DNA of 20,092 nucleotides from Candidatus Saccharimonadota bacterium (GTDB lineage Bacteria; Patescibacteriota; Saccharimonadia; Saccharimonadales; Saccharimonadaceae). The number at the start of each line of letters is the position of its first letter. The stretch's first letter is position 1. The stretch spans positions 1-20,092 of the forward strand of contig JAUNAO010000001.1 of assembly GCA_030527565.1 (NCBI GenBank), given 5' to 3'. Shown one piece after another: positions 7,779 through 12,745 of this stretch. The notes beneath the pieces were generated by a model. The model was not told where the DNA came from, searched no databases, and saw only the letters and a program-made list of their open reading frames with translations. The position numbers and the translations under genes are program-made.

Positions 7779-7787
7779 ATTATAACA
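7779..7787 (-). promoter_or_regulatory. Extended -10 promoter of murB-folD
   Basis: On the minus strand TGTTATAAT (perfect TATAAT with TG extension) ends 7 bases before the murB ATG. A weak -35, TTAAAC, lies 17 bases upstream. The spacing predicts a start of transcription at or next to the ATG. Confidence 0.78.
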
Positions 7788-7812
7788 TGTTTTCGGGTTT
7801 AGTTTAAGCATA

Positions 7813-7828
7813 GGCGGGAGGGGAGGGG
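7813..7828 (+). promoter_or_regulatory. Four G-runs abutting the recA -35 box
   Basis: Runs of 2, 3, 4 and 4 G separated by single bases (7813-7814, 7816-7818, 7820-7823, 7825-7828) end directly at the TTGACA at 7829. With one short run, only a two-layer G-quadruplex is guaranteed. It may simply reflect the G-rich composition of the genome. Confidence 0.4.
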
Positions 7829-7858
7829 TTGACATTCAAATTTTGTTATGAATATAAT
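7829..7858 (+). promoter_or_regulatory. recA promoter P1
   Basis: TTGACA (7829-7834), an 18-base spacer and TATAAT (7853-7858) are a full consensus pair. Transcription would begin near 7865, at the foot of the hairpin at 7866-7891. Confidence 0.82.
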
Positions 7859-7865
7859 GTCGCAA

Positions 7866-7891
7866 CCGCGGGCCTAATAGTAGGCTCGCGG
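7866..7891 (+). promoter_or_regulatory. Strong hairpin at the 5' end of the P1 recA transcript
   Basis: An 11-bp stem (7866-7876 with 7881-7891, one G-T wobble) is capped by the tetraloop ATAG. It is GC-rich and has no T-run after it, so it is not a terminator. It would form the first structure of the P1 transcript and lies upstream of P2. Confidence 0.75.
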
Positions 7892-7924
7892 AGGTGCGGA
7901 CTTATGGTGAAAGTGAAAAGTCTG

Positions 7925-7933
7925 TGCTATAAT
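7925..7933 (+). promoter_or_regulatory. recA promoter P2 (extended -10)
   Basis: TGCTATAAT is a perfect extended -10 with no good -35. Transcripts starting near 7940 would carry only the AAGGAAGG ribosome site and lack the upstream hairpin. Confidence 0.72.
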
Positions 7934-7945
7934 CATAATAACTAT

Positions 7946-7953
7946 AAGGAAGG
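7946..7953 (+). promoter_or_regulatory. Ribosome binding site fixing the recA start
   Basis: AAGGAAGG lies 7 bases before ATG 7961. It decides against the longer open frame from 7829, whose first codons overlap both promoters. Confidence 0.85.
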
Positions 7954-7960
7954 TATTGCT

Positions 7961-8989
7961 ATGGCAAAAAAGGATGCGGTGGACGAAAAAAATGTAAAGA
8001 ATGACGGAAAATCTGAGGCGTTGAAACTGGCGATTTCGCAGATTACGAAACAGTTCGGGGATGGTTCGATTATGAAACTTGGCGAGACGCCGAAAATGGA
8101 TGTTGAATTGTTGTCTTCGGGATCTTTGTCGCTTGATTTGGCGCTTGGCGGAGGCTATCCGAAAGGACGAATTATTGAAATTTACGGGCCGGAATCTTCG
8201 GGTAAGACGACTTTGGCTTTGCACGCGATTGCGGAAATCCAAAAACAAGGCGGACAGGCGGCGTTTATTGACGCGGAGCATGCTTTAGACCCAGCTTACG
8301 CAAAGAAAATTGGGGTTGATACGGCGAACCTTTTGATTTCACAGCCAGATAACGGGGAATCGGCGCTTGAGATTTGTGAAACTTTGGTGCGGTCGAATGC
8401 GGTTGATTTAATTGTTGTTGATTCGGTTGCGGCGCTGGTGCCACAGGCGGAGATTGATGGCGATATGGGCGATGCGCAGATGGGGCTTCAGGCGCGGTTG
8501 ATGTCGCAGGCGATGCGAAAGTTGACAGGGATTATTTCAAAATCAAAAGCGACGGTGATTTTCATCAACCAAATTCGAATGAAGATTGGTGTGATGTTCG
8601 GAAATCCAGAAACGACGACGGGCGGAAATGCATTGAAGTTTTATGCGTCGGTACGGGTTGATATTCGCCGAATTGGACAGATTAAAGATGGCGAAAATAT
8701 TGCCGGGAACCGGACGAAGATTAAGGTTGTGAAGAATAAAATTGCGGCGCCATTTAGAACAGCGGAATTTGACATTATGTACAATGAAGGAATTTCGAAG
8801 GCGGGGGATGTACTTGATCTCGGCGTGCAATATGGTGTGTTTGATAAGGCCGGTGCGTTTATTAAATACAATGGCGAAACGATTGGGCAAGGTCGTGAAG
8901 CGGTGAAAAAGTTATTTAAAGAAAAGCCAGAATTTATGGCGGAGATTGAGACGAAAGTACGCGAAAAAGCGGCTGAAGCAAATAAATAA
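7961..8989 (+). CDS. recA: Recombinase RecA
   Basis: RecA forms ATP-dependent filaments on single-stranded DNA, drives strand exchange and activates SOS-type cleavage where that exists. The 342-residue protein has Walker A GPESSGKT (76-83), Walker B in [12 protein letters not shown] (about 150-161), and the DNA-binding L2 region beginning NQIRMKIG, with [18 protein letters not shown] following. The start is ATG 7961 ([11 protein letters not shown]), chosen for the AAGGAAGG site and because the conserved core begins about 20 residues later. The C-terminus is basic/neutral (KAAEANK) rather than the acidic tail of the E. coli protein, so that autoinhibitory tail appears to be missing. It leads the recA-Nudix-recX operon and has two promoters. 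I saw no LexA-type operator. Confidence 0.98.
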   Translation: MAKKDAVDEKNVKNDGKSEALKLAISQITKQFGDGSIMKLGETPKMDVELLSSGSLSLDLALGGGYPKGRIIEIYGPESSGKTTLALHAIAEIQKQGGQAAFIDAEHALDPAYAKKIGVDTANLLISQPDNGESALEICETLVRSNAVDLIVVDSVAALVPQAEIDGDMGDAQMGLQARLMSQAMRKLTGIISKSKATVIFINQIRMKIGVMFGNPETTTGGNALKFYASVRVDIRRIGQIKDGENIAGNRTKIKVVKNKIAAPFRTAEFDIMYNEGISKAGDVLDLGVQYGVFDKAGAFIKYNGETIGQGREAVKKLFKEKPEFMAEIETKVREKAAEANK

Positions 8990-8994
8990 GGAGG
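8988..8994 (+). promoter_or_regulatory. Consensus Shine-Dalgarno for the GTG-started Nudix gene
   Basis: AAGGAGG overlaps the recA stop codon (8987-8989) and lies 5 bases before GTG 9000. It supports the GTG start and shows that full anti-Shine-Dalgarno pairing is used in this genome. Confidence 0.85.
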
Positions 8995-8999
8995 CTTAG

Positions 9000-9554
9000 G
9001 TGCATAAAGACGAGATTTGGCAAGTTTTTCATCCGAATGGAGAACCGATGGTCGGTGAGGGTTGGCCGGCGAAGTTGGATAATCCGGAAGTAACGGGAAG
9101 TGATAAAATTGTCGGGGTGGTGATTGCGTTTTTGTACCGAGTAAGCGATAGGGGGGTTGAGGTGCTCTGGCAGAAAAGGTCGGAGCAGATTGATCGATAC
9201 CCTGGTGATTATGATCTTTCGGCGGGTGGGCACATTAATCTTGGCGAGAGTTTAGTCGAGGCGGCGGTTCGAGAAGCCGGTGAGGAAATTGGGGCGAAGA
9301 TTACGGCGGAAGATTTGGAACTCGTTACACTACATTCGTTTAATAAGAATCGATTAGCTTGGGTTTATATGGTGAACTGGACGGGGCGAGAAGATACTTT
9401 TAAATTCGACGATGGCGAAGTTTCGGAAGTGAGATGGGTGCCATGGGCGGAGATTGATGAATTTCGGATGAAATTTGCGAAGGAACCTTTGAAGCGGGAC
9501 ACGGTAGTTTTTGAATTATTTAATGAATGGTTTTTGCGGCGCGGGCTAGTTTAA
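9000..9554 (+). CDS. Nudix hydrolase
   Basis: A 184-residue Nudix-fold protein. The box GX5EX7REUXEEXGU is complete from G77 to about K100 (GGHINLGES, then REAGEEIG), so Mg-dependent pyrophosphohydrolase activity on a nucleoside-diphosphate-linked compound is likely. The N-terminal lead (HPNGEPM) and overall layout resemble YfcD and type 1 isopentenyl-diphosphate isomerase-like Nudix proteins, but the isomerase-specific cysteine motif is not apparent. The substrate cannot be told from sequence. It starts with GTG behind a perfect AAGGAGG overlapping the recA stop, and ends one base before recX, so it lies within the recA operon. Clean-up of damaged nucleotides would suit a DNA-repair operon, but that is inference from position. 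Confidence 0.9.
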   Translation: MHKDEIWQVFHPNGEPMVGEGWPAKLDNPEVTGSDKIVGVVIAFLYRVSDRGVEVLWQKRSEQIDRYPGDYDLSAGGHINLGESLVEAAVREAGEEIGAKITAEDLELVTLHSFNKNRLAWVYMVNWTGREDTFKFDDGEVSEVRWVPWAEIDEFRMKFAKEPLKRDTVVFELFNEWFLRRGLV

Positions 9555-9555
9555 T

Positions 9556-10350
9556 ATGGAAATTTTGCGCGGATGTGGCGGCGAGGAAGTTGGGCCTGAT
9601 TTTGATGACGCGAAAAAGAATGAATTAAAAATTACGGATATTAAAGCAGCAGCGCGCGATGAAAATCGAGTAAATGTTTTTGTAAACTCGAAATATGAAT
9701 TTTCGTTAGATATTGCACAGCTGGTTGATTTTAAAATTAAAATTGGGCTTGTGATTTCGGAAGAGGAATTAGAACGATTTAAGCAGGCGTCGGAATTTGG
9801 GAAATTGTATCAGCGGGCTTTAGAATGGGTTTTAATTCGGCCGCGGTCGCTTAAAGAAACGCGAGATTATTTAAAAGGGCGAGTGCAAAAACGGCGGCTG
9901 GAGAATTTGAAGCGGGAGCGAAATCGTGAGCGGCTTGCGGAGCTGAAGCGTGTTAAGGATGCTGAGGGAGTACGGCGGATGCGAGAATATAAAACTCCGC
10001 TGAAAGAACTGCCGGAAATTTCGAGCGAACTTTCCGACTTAGTTTTTGAAAGACTTTTAGAACGCGGGTATCTTGATGATTTGAAGTTCGCAAAATATTA
10101 TGTCGAGAATCGATTTGTGAAAAAAGGTGTTTCGATGCGGCGGCTCGAGATGGAACTTTTGAAAAAGGGGATTTCGAAGGAAATTGTTGCGGAGGTTTTT
10201 ACGGATTCGGGAAGAGATGAGAGGGAAGAGATTTTGAAGATGGCCGCAAAAAAGCGGGCGAAATATGATGATCCACAGAAGTTGCTGGCGTATTTGGTGC
10301 GGCAGGGGTTTAGTTATGAGTTGGCAAAAGAAGTAGTTGGTTTAAACTAG
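9556..10350 (+). CDS. recX: Regulatory protein RecX with charged insertion
   Basis: RecX binds RecA filaments and limits their growth and ATPase activity. The 264-residue protein has the Firmicutes-like N-terminal segment (ITDIKAAARDENRVNVFVNS from residue 26) and the helical RecX modules: RSLKETRDYLKGR (97-109), then FERLLERGYLDDLKFAKYYVENR (164-186), then repeats to the end. Between the first two helices, residues about 110-152 form an extra highly charged, probably coiled-coil stretch rich in R/K/E that most RecX proteins lack. It starts at ATG 9556, one base after the Nudix stop, with no separate ribosome site, so translation is probably coupled. Its place in the recA operon supports the call. 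Confidence 0.9.
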   Translation: MEILRGCGGEEVGPDFDDAKKNELKITDIKAAARDENRVNVFVNSKYEFSLDIAQLVDFKIKIGLVISEEELERFKQASEFGKLYQRALEWVLIRPRSLKETRDYLKGRVQKRRLENLKRERNRERLAELKRVKDAEGVRRMREYKTPLKELPEISSELSDLVFERLLERGYLDDLKFAKYYVENRFVKKGVSMRRLEMELLKKGISKEIVAEVFTDSGRDEREEILKMAAKKRAKYDDPQKLLAYLVRQGFSYELAKEVVGLN

Positions 10351-10378
10351 CGGAAATAGGCGAGTTTAAAATGAAAAG

Positions 10379-10963
10379 TTAATCTTTTTTAATTTCGGCG
10401 AATTCTTCGTTTTTACGGAAGGGATTAACGAAGTTTGGAATGAAATCTTCTTTTGCGGCTTTTTCTTTGATGGTTTTTTCTTCGTCTTTGATGATGATTT
10501 TATAGTCGGTAATTTCAATAATTTCTTTGCGCGGGATAGTTAATTCGGGATCGATGAGCGCTTTCAAGGCTGGGCGTTTAACGATAATTTGTTGGACGGT
10601 AAAGTTGTCGTCTGTAACGGTAAAATCGGAAACTTTTCCAAGTTTTGAGCCTTTTTTCGTTTCGACTTTTAGGCCGAGAAGGTCAAAATTCAAGTCGAGA
10701 ACTTTTTTAATTTTAACGACGTCATCTCGCTCGACGAGTTCGTCGGCGGAATCGATAATGCAACCATAGCGGGAATATTCACGAATTGAGGAAACGTCGA
10801 GAATGTTCGCGGCAGATTTTGCAATGAGCGGTCCGGAAAGTTTAAAACCGATAATTTTCAAAGTATCCGGATCGACGATCGCGGATTCGATGCTGGCGAT
10901 TTGTCCAGCAGCTTGCATACTAAGAATTGGTGCGCCGATTAGGCGATTTCCGCTTACTAACAT
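10379..10963 (-). CDS. PRC-barrel domain protein
   Basis: A 194-residue cytoplasmic protein with two PRC-barrel-like units. The first is near residues 1-75 (VSGNRLIGAPILSM, then AIVDPDTLKIIGF) and the second near 90-165 (LLGLKVETKKGSKLGKV, then DFTVTD). PRC barrels occur in RimM and in photosynthetic reaction centre H subunits and usually bind proteins or RNA; the substrate here is unknown. The tail is charged. The start overlaps the truB end by 7 bases, and an extended -10 inside truB lies 6 bases before the ATG, so the gene can be transcribed both with truB and alone. A ribosome- or RNA-maturation role would suit the neighbourhood but is unproven. Confidence 0.8.
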   Translation of the reverse strand: MLVSGNRLIGAPILSMQAAGQIASIESAIVDPDTLKIIGFKLSGPLIAKSAANILDVSSIREYSRYGCIIDSADELVERDDVVKIKKVLDLNFDLLGLKVETKKGSKLGKVSDFTVTDDNFTVQQIIVKRPALKALIDPELTIPRKEIIEITDYKIIIKDEEKTIKEKAAKEDFIPNFVNPFRKNEEFAEIKKD

Positions 10964-11643
10964 AAGTTTATTATAGCATCTTTAACATCGAAATTGTCAA
11001 TTTTTAGGCGGCGAAGGGCGGTTAGGTAGGCGCCGGTTTCGAGTTTTTTGCCAATGTCTTCGCCGAGGGTGCGGATGTAGGTTCCGGAGGAGACTTTTGT
11101 TTTGATTTTTAAGGTCGGGTAATTATATTCAAGAAGTTCGATGTCGTAAATTTTGACTTTTCGAGTTGGGGTTTCGAAGTTAGCGCCTTTTCGCGCGAGG
11201 TCGTAAGCGCGGCGACCATTGATTTTTACGGCGGAGAATTTTGGGACGGTTTGTTCAATTTCTCCGAGGAAAAAATTCAGACACTCTTTAACTTCGGATT
11301 CAGTCGGAATTTTATCGTTAATTTTAGCAACTTCACCTTCAGGGTCGCCGGTGGTTGAGGTTTCGCCAAGTTTTATAGTGGCTTCGTATTCTTTATCTTT
11401 TTTAAGAAATTCGTCAGATTTTTTGGTCATTTTGCCGGAGAGGAGGATTAAGAGACCGGTTGCAAAAGGATCGAGGGTTCCGGTATGACCAATTTTAACC
11501 TTTTTGTTAAATTTAGATTTTAGGGCGCCGCGAACTTTTGCGACGACGCCAAAAGAAGAGATACCAGCTGGTTTATCAACGAGAATAATATTATCTTCGG
11601 AGTCTGGGAGAAGGTCGGGTGAGATGGAGATTTTGTCAATCAT
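10957..11643 (-). CDS. truB: tRNA pseudouridine(55) synthase TruB
   Basis: TruB converts U55 of the tRNA T-loop to pseudouridine. The 228-residue protein keeps the catalytic core: DKPAGISSFGVV (23-34), GHTGTLDPFATGLL with catalytic D58 (52-65), then DKEYEATIKLGETSTTGDPEGEV and QTVPKFSAVKINGRRAYDLAR. It is about 85 residues shorter than the E. coli enzyme and ends without the C-terminal PUA-like domain, a known compact form. It is divergent from rpsO, with both extended -10 elements in a 57-base gap. Its own -10 lies 6 bases before the ATG, so the mRNA is probably leaderless. The PRC-barrel gene follows with a 7-base overlap. Confidence 0.95.
   Translation of the reverse strand: MIDKISISPDLLPDSEDNIILVDKPAGISSFGVVAKVRGALKSKFNKKVKIGHTGTLDPFATGLLILLSGKMTKKSDEFLKKDKEYEATIKLGETSTTGDPEGEVAKINDKIPTESEVKECLNFFLGEIEQTVPKFSAVKINGRRAYDLARKGANFETPTRKVKIYDIELLEYNYPTLKIKTKVSSGTYIRTLGEDIGKKLETGAYLTALRRLKIDNFDVKDAIINLC
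10970..10978 (-). promoter_or_regulatory. Internal extended -10 promoter of the PRC-barrel gene
   Basis: On the minus strand TGCTATAAT ends 6 bases before the ATG at 10963, inside the last codons of truB. A perfect TTGACA (minus strand, 10995-11000) is 19 bases upstream, slightly further than ideal. It predicts a separate, nearly leaderless transcript. Confidence 0.65.
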
Positions 11644-11649
11644 GAGGAT

Positions 11650-11658
11650 ATTTTAACA
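11650..11658 (-). promoter_or_regulatory. Extended -10 promoter of truB
   Basis: On the minus strand TGTTAAAAT ends 6 bases before the truB ATG. Its -35 region is weak (TTAAAA) and overlaps the spacer of the rpsO promoter facing the other way. Confidence 0.6.
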
Positions 11659-11664
11659 TAGATG

Positions 11665-11693
11665 TTGAAAAATTTTAAGAGGTGTGGTATAAT
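11665..11693 (+). promoter_or_regulatory. rpsO promoter
   Basis: TTGAAA (11665-11670), a 17-base spacer ending in TGG, and TATAAT (11688-11693) form a strong extended -10 promoter. Only 7 bases separate it from the ATG at 11701. Confidence 0.82.
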
Positions 11694-11700
11694 TCTTCAC

Positions 11701-11967
11701 ATGATAACAAAAGAGAATAAAACGGAAGCTATTGCCAAGGTCGCTCGGAATAAGAACGACGTCGGTTCTCCTGAAGTTCAAGTGGCTATTCTTACCGCTC
11801 GTATCAAAGAAGTTACTGAGCATGTAAAGAATAATAAACATGACTTTATGGCTAAAAGAGGTTTAATGCAAATGGTTGGGAAGCGAAAGAAACTTCTCAA
11901 ATACCTCGAGAACACCGATTTCAAGTTGTACAAAGAGACGGTGGCAAAATTAGGTCTTCGTAAATAA
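11701..11967 (+). CDS. rpsO: 30S ribosomal protein S15
   Basis: S15 is a primary binder of 16S rRNA in the central domain of the 30S subunit. The 88-residue length is normal for the family. Conserved segments are GSPEVQVAILTARI (24-37) and the H-x10-LMxxVxKRKKLLKYLE region (KHDFMAKRGL onward). The start at ATG 11701 fits both the family length and the promoter, whose -10 ends 7 bases upstream; the longer open frame from 11662 would begin inside the promoter. No Shine-Dalgarno is present, so the mRNA is probably leaderless and there is no room for the S15 autoregulatory leader known from other bacteria. A strong terminator follows at once. Confidence 0.97.
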   Translation: MITKENKTEAIAKVARNKNDVGSPEVQVAILTARIKEVTEHVKNNKHDFMAKRGLMQMVGKRKKLLKYLENTDFKLYKETVAKLGLRK

Positions 11968-11968
11968 G

Positions 11969-11999
11969 AAAAAGTCCCCGCTTAATGCGGGGATTTTTT
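11969..11999. terminator. Bidirectional terminator after rpsO
   Basis: A 7-bp GC-rich core stem (11975-11981 with 11987-11993), extended by A/T pairs and one G-T wobble, has a 5-base loop and six T's at 11994-11999. The A-run on the left allows use by the convergent minus-strand gene, whose TAA stop (11998-12000) lies in the T-run. Confidence 0.92.
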
Positions 12000-12501
12000 A
12001 CTGGGGTGCCACTTTAAGAGCCTTGTTGCGTGAGCGGCGGATGCCGATCTTGACTAAAAAAGCGTTGATGAATTCATCGGATTTTTCTCTAATTTCGTCA
12101 CGACCACTATAGTCGGAGAGAAGTTTGAGATAATCTGTGTAGCCGCCTTCTTCGGCTGCGATGAATTTTTGAATGACATCTTCGAACATTTCGGATTGCT
12201 TTTTGAAGCTATCTTTATATTTTTTGATGTATTCTTTGACGTCGGCATTTTGTTGACTATCTAAAATGCCGACATTGACGTAGAAACTTACAAGTATTTT
12301 CTTGTCTTTTGTTTTATAGCTGAAGATGGCCGCGGAGTCGACGCCGAGTTCTTTGGTGATGCATTTGCGCAGACTTGCCCAAATCTTACCAAGCGGGTCG
12401 AGTTTTTCGGCGTAGGGAAAAGTTAATCCGATAATGGCGAGTTTGCCACTTGCGCCTGCTTCAGCATCTTCGTAAAAAGCTACTTGCGTGTTCATGTTCA
12501 T
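11998..12501 (-). CDS. Uncharacterised small cytoplasmic protein
   Basis: I do not recognise this 167-residue protein (MNMNTQVAFYEDAEAG from ATG 12501). It has no signal peptide or membrane segment, is of mixed helix/strand character, and ends in a basic tail (RRSRNKALK). The start is chosen because AAAGAGGTG lies 6 bases upstream. A frame start at 12558 is also open but would place the first codon 5 bases from the -10 and would translate through a leader hairpin; it would add 19 basic residues. The gene has a strong promoter of its own and is convergent with rpsO, sharing its terminator. It is divergent from pnp. A role tied to translation or RNA decay is possible from position only. Confidence 0.78.
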   Translation of the reverse strand: MNMNTQVAFYEDAEAGASGKLAIIGLTFPYAEKLDPLGKIWASLRKCITKELGVDSAAIFSYKTKDKKILVSFYVNVGILDSQQNADVKEYIKKYKDSFKKQSEMFEDVIQKFIAAEEGGYTDYLKLLSDYSGRDEIREKSDEFINAFLVKIGIRRSRNKALKVAPQ

Positions 12502-12523
12502 TGTGCACCTCTTTCTAAGGAGC

Positions 12524-12556
12524 GAGGGTTGGATTTTCGCGGATTTGCGAACCCTC
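12524..12556 (-). promoter_or_regulatory. Leader hairpin of the 11998-12501 gene
   Basis: GAGGGTT (12524-12530) pairs with its complement at 12550-12556, with an inner CGC/GCG step after a bulge. The two unpaired parts share the word GGATTT. The hairpin would form almost at the 5' end of the mRNA and ends 12 bases before the ribosome site, so it probably protects or tunes the message. Confidence 0.6.
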
Positions 12557-12563
12557 ATATTCC

Positions 12564-12592
12564 ATTATATCACACTTATGCCAAAAAGTCAA
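12564..12592 (-). promoter_or_regulatory. Promoter of the 11998-12501 gene
   Basis: On the minus strand TTGACT, a 17-base spacer ending in TGA, and TATAAT form a near-consensus promoter with extended -10. Confidence 0.8.
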
Positions 12593-12623
12593 GTTTATAG
12601 GGGTGGGGTGATGGTTTTTGTGG

Positions 12624-12652
12624 TTGATTCGGGGGCGGAATTTTGGTATAAT
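12624..12652 (+). promoter_or_regulatory. pnp promoter
   Basis: TTGATT (12624-12629), a 17-base spacer ending in TGG, and TATAAT (12647-12652) predict transcription from about 12659, leaving a leader of about 87 bases. Confidence 0.8.
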
Positions 12653-12670
12653 TAGGGTAACATTAACAAA

Positions 12671-12732
12671 GGGAAGACGGCAGATATTGGGGTTCGAATT
12701 TTGAGTCGAGCGCGGATATCTGGAGTTTTCCC
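12671..12732 (+). promoter_or_regulatory. Long hairpin in the pnp leader
   Basis: Two stems stack: GGGAAGAC (12671-12678) with 12725-12732 (one G-U pair), then a 2x2 mismatch, then CAGATAT (12681-12687) with 12716-12722. The 28-base loop contains a small TCGA/TCGA pairing. The hairpin ends exactly where the ribosome site AAGAAAGG (12733-12740) begins. In E. coli a long pnp leader stem is cut by RNase III and used for autoregulation by PNPase; a similar role here is inferred. Confidence 0.7.
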
Positions 12733-12745
12733 AAGAAAGGAAAAT

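Noticed and set aside
7866..7891. Terminator upstream of recA
   Set aside because: The stem is strong, but no T-run follows, and promoter P2 and recA lie downstream.
7829..7960. Extended RecA N-terminus of 44 residues
   Set aside because: It would cover both promoters and the hairpin; ATG 7961 has the ribosome site and the family-typical start.
10374..10390. Terminator between recX and the PRC-barrel gene
   Set aside because: Only a 5-bp A/T-rich stem (AAAAG/CTTTT) with a T-run; too weak to list.
12600..12640. G-quadruplex upstream of pnp
   Set aside because: The G-runs are irregular, with long loops, and fit the general G-rich composition.
12701..12745. Earlier PNPase start (TTG at 12701)
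   Set aside because: It lies within the leader hairpin loop and lacks a ribosome site; ATG 12746 has both site and family length.
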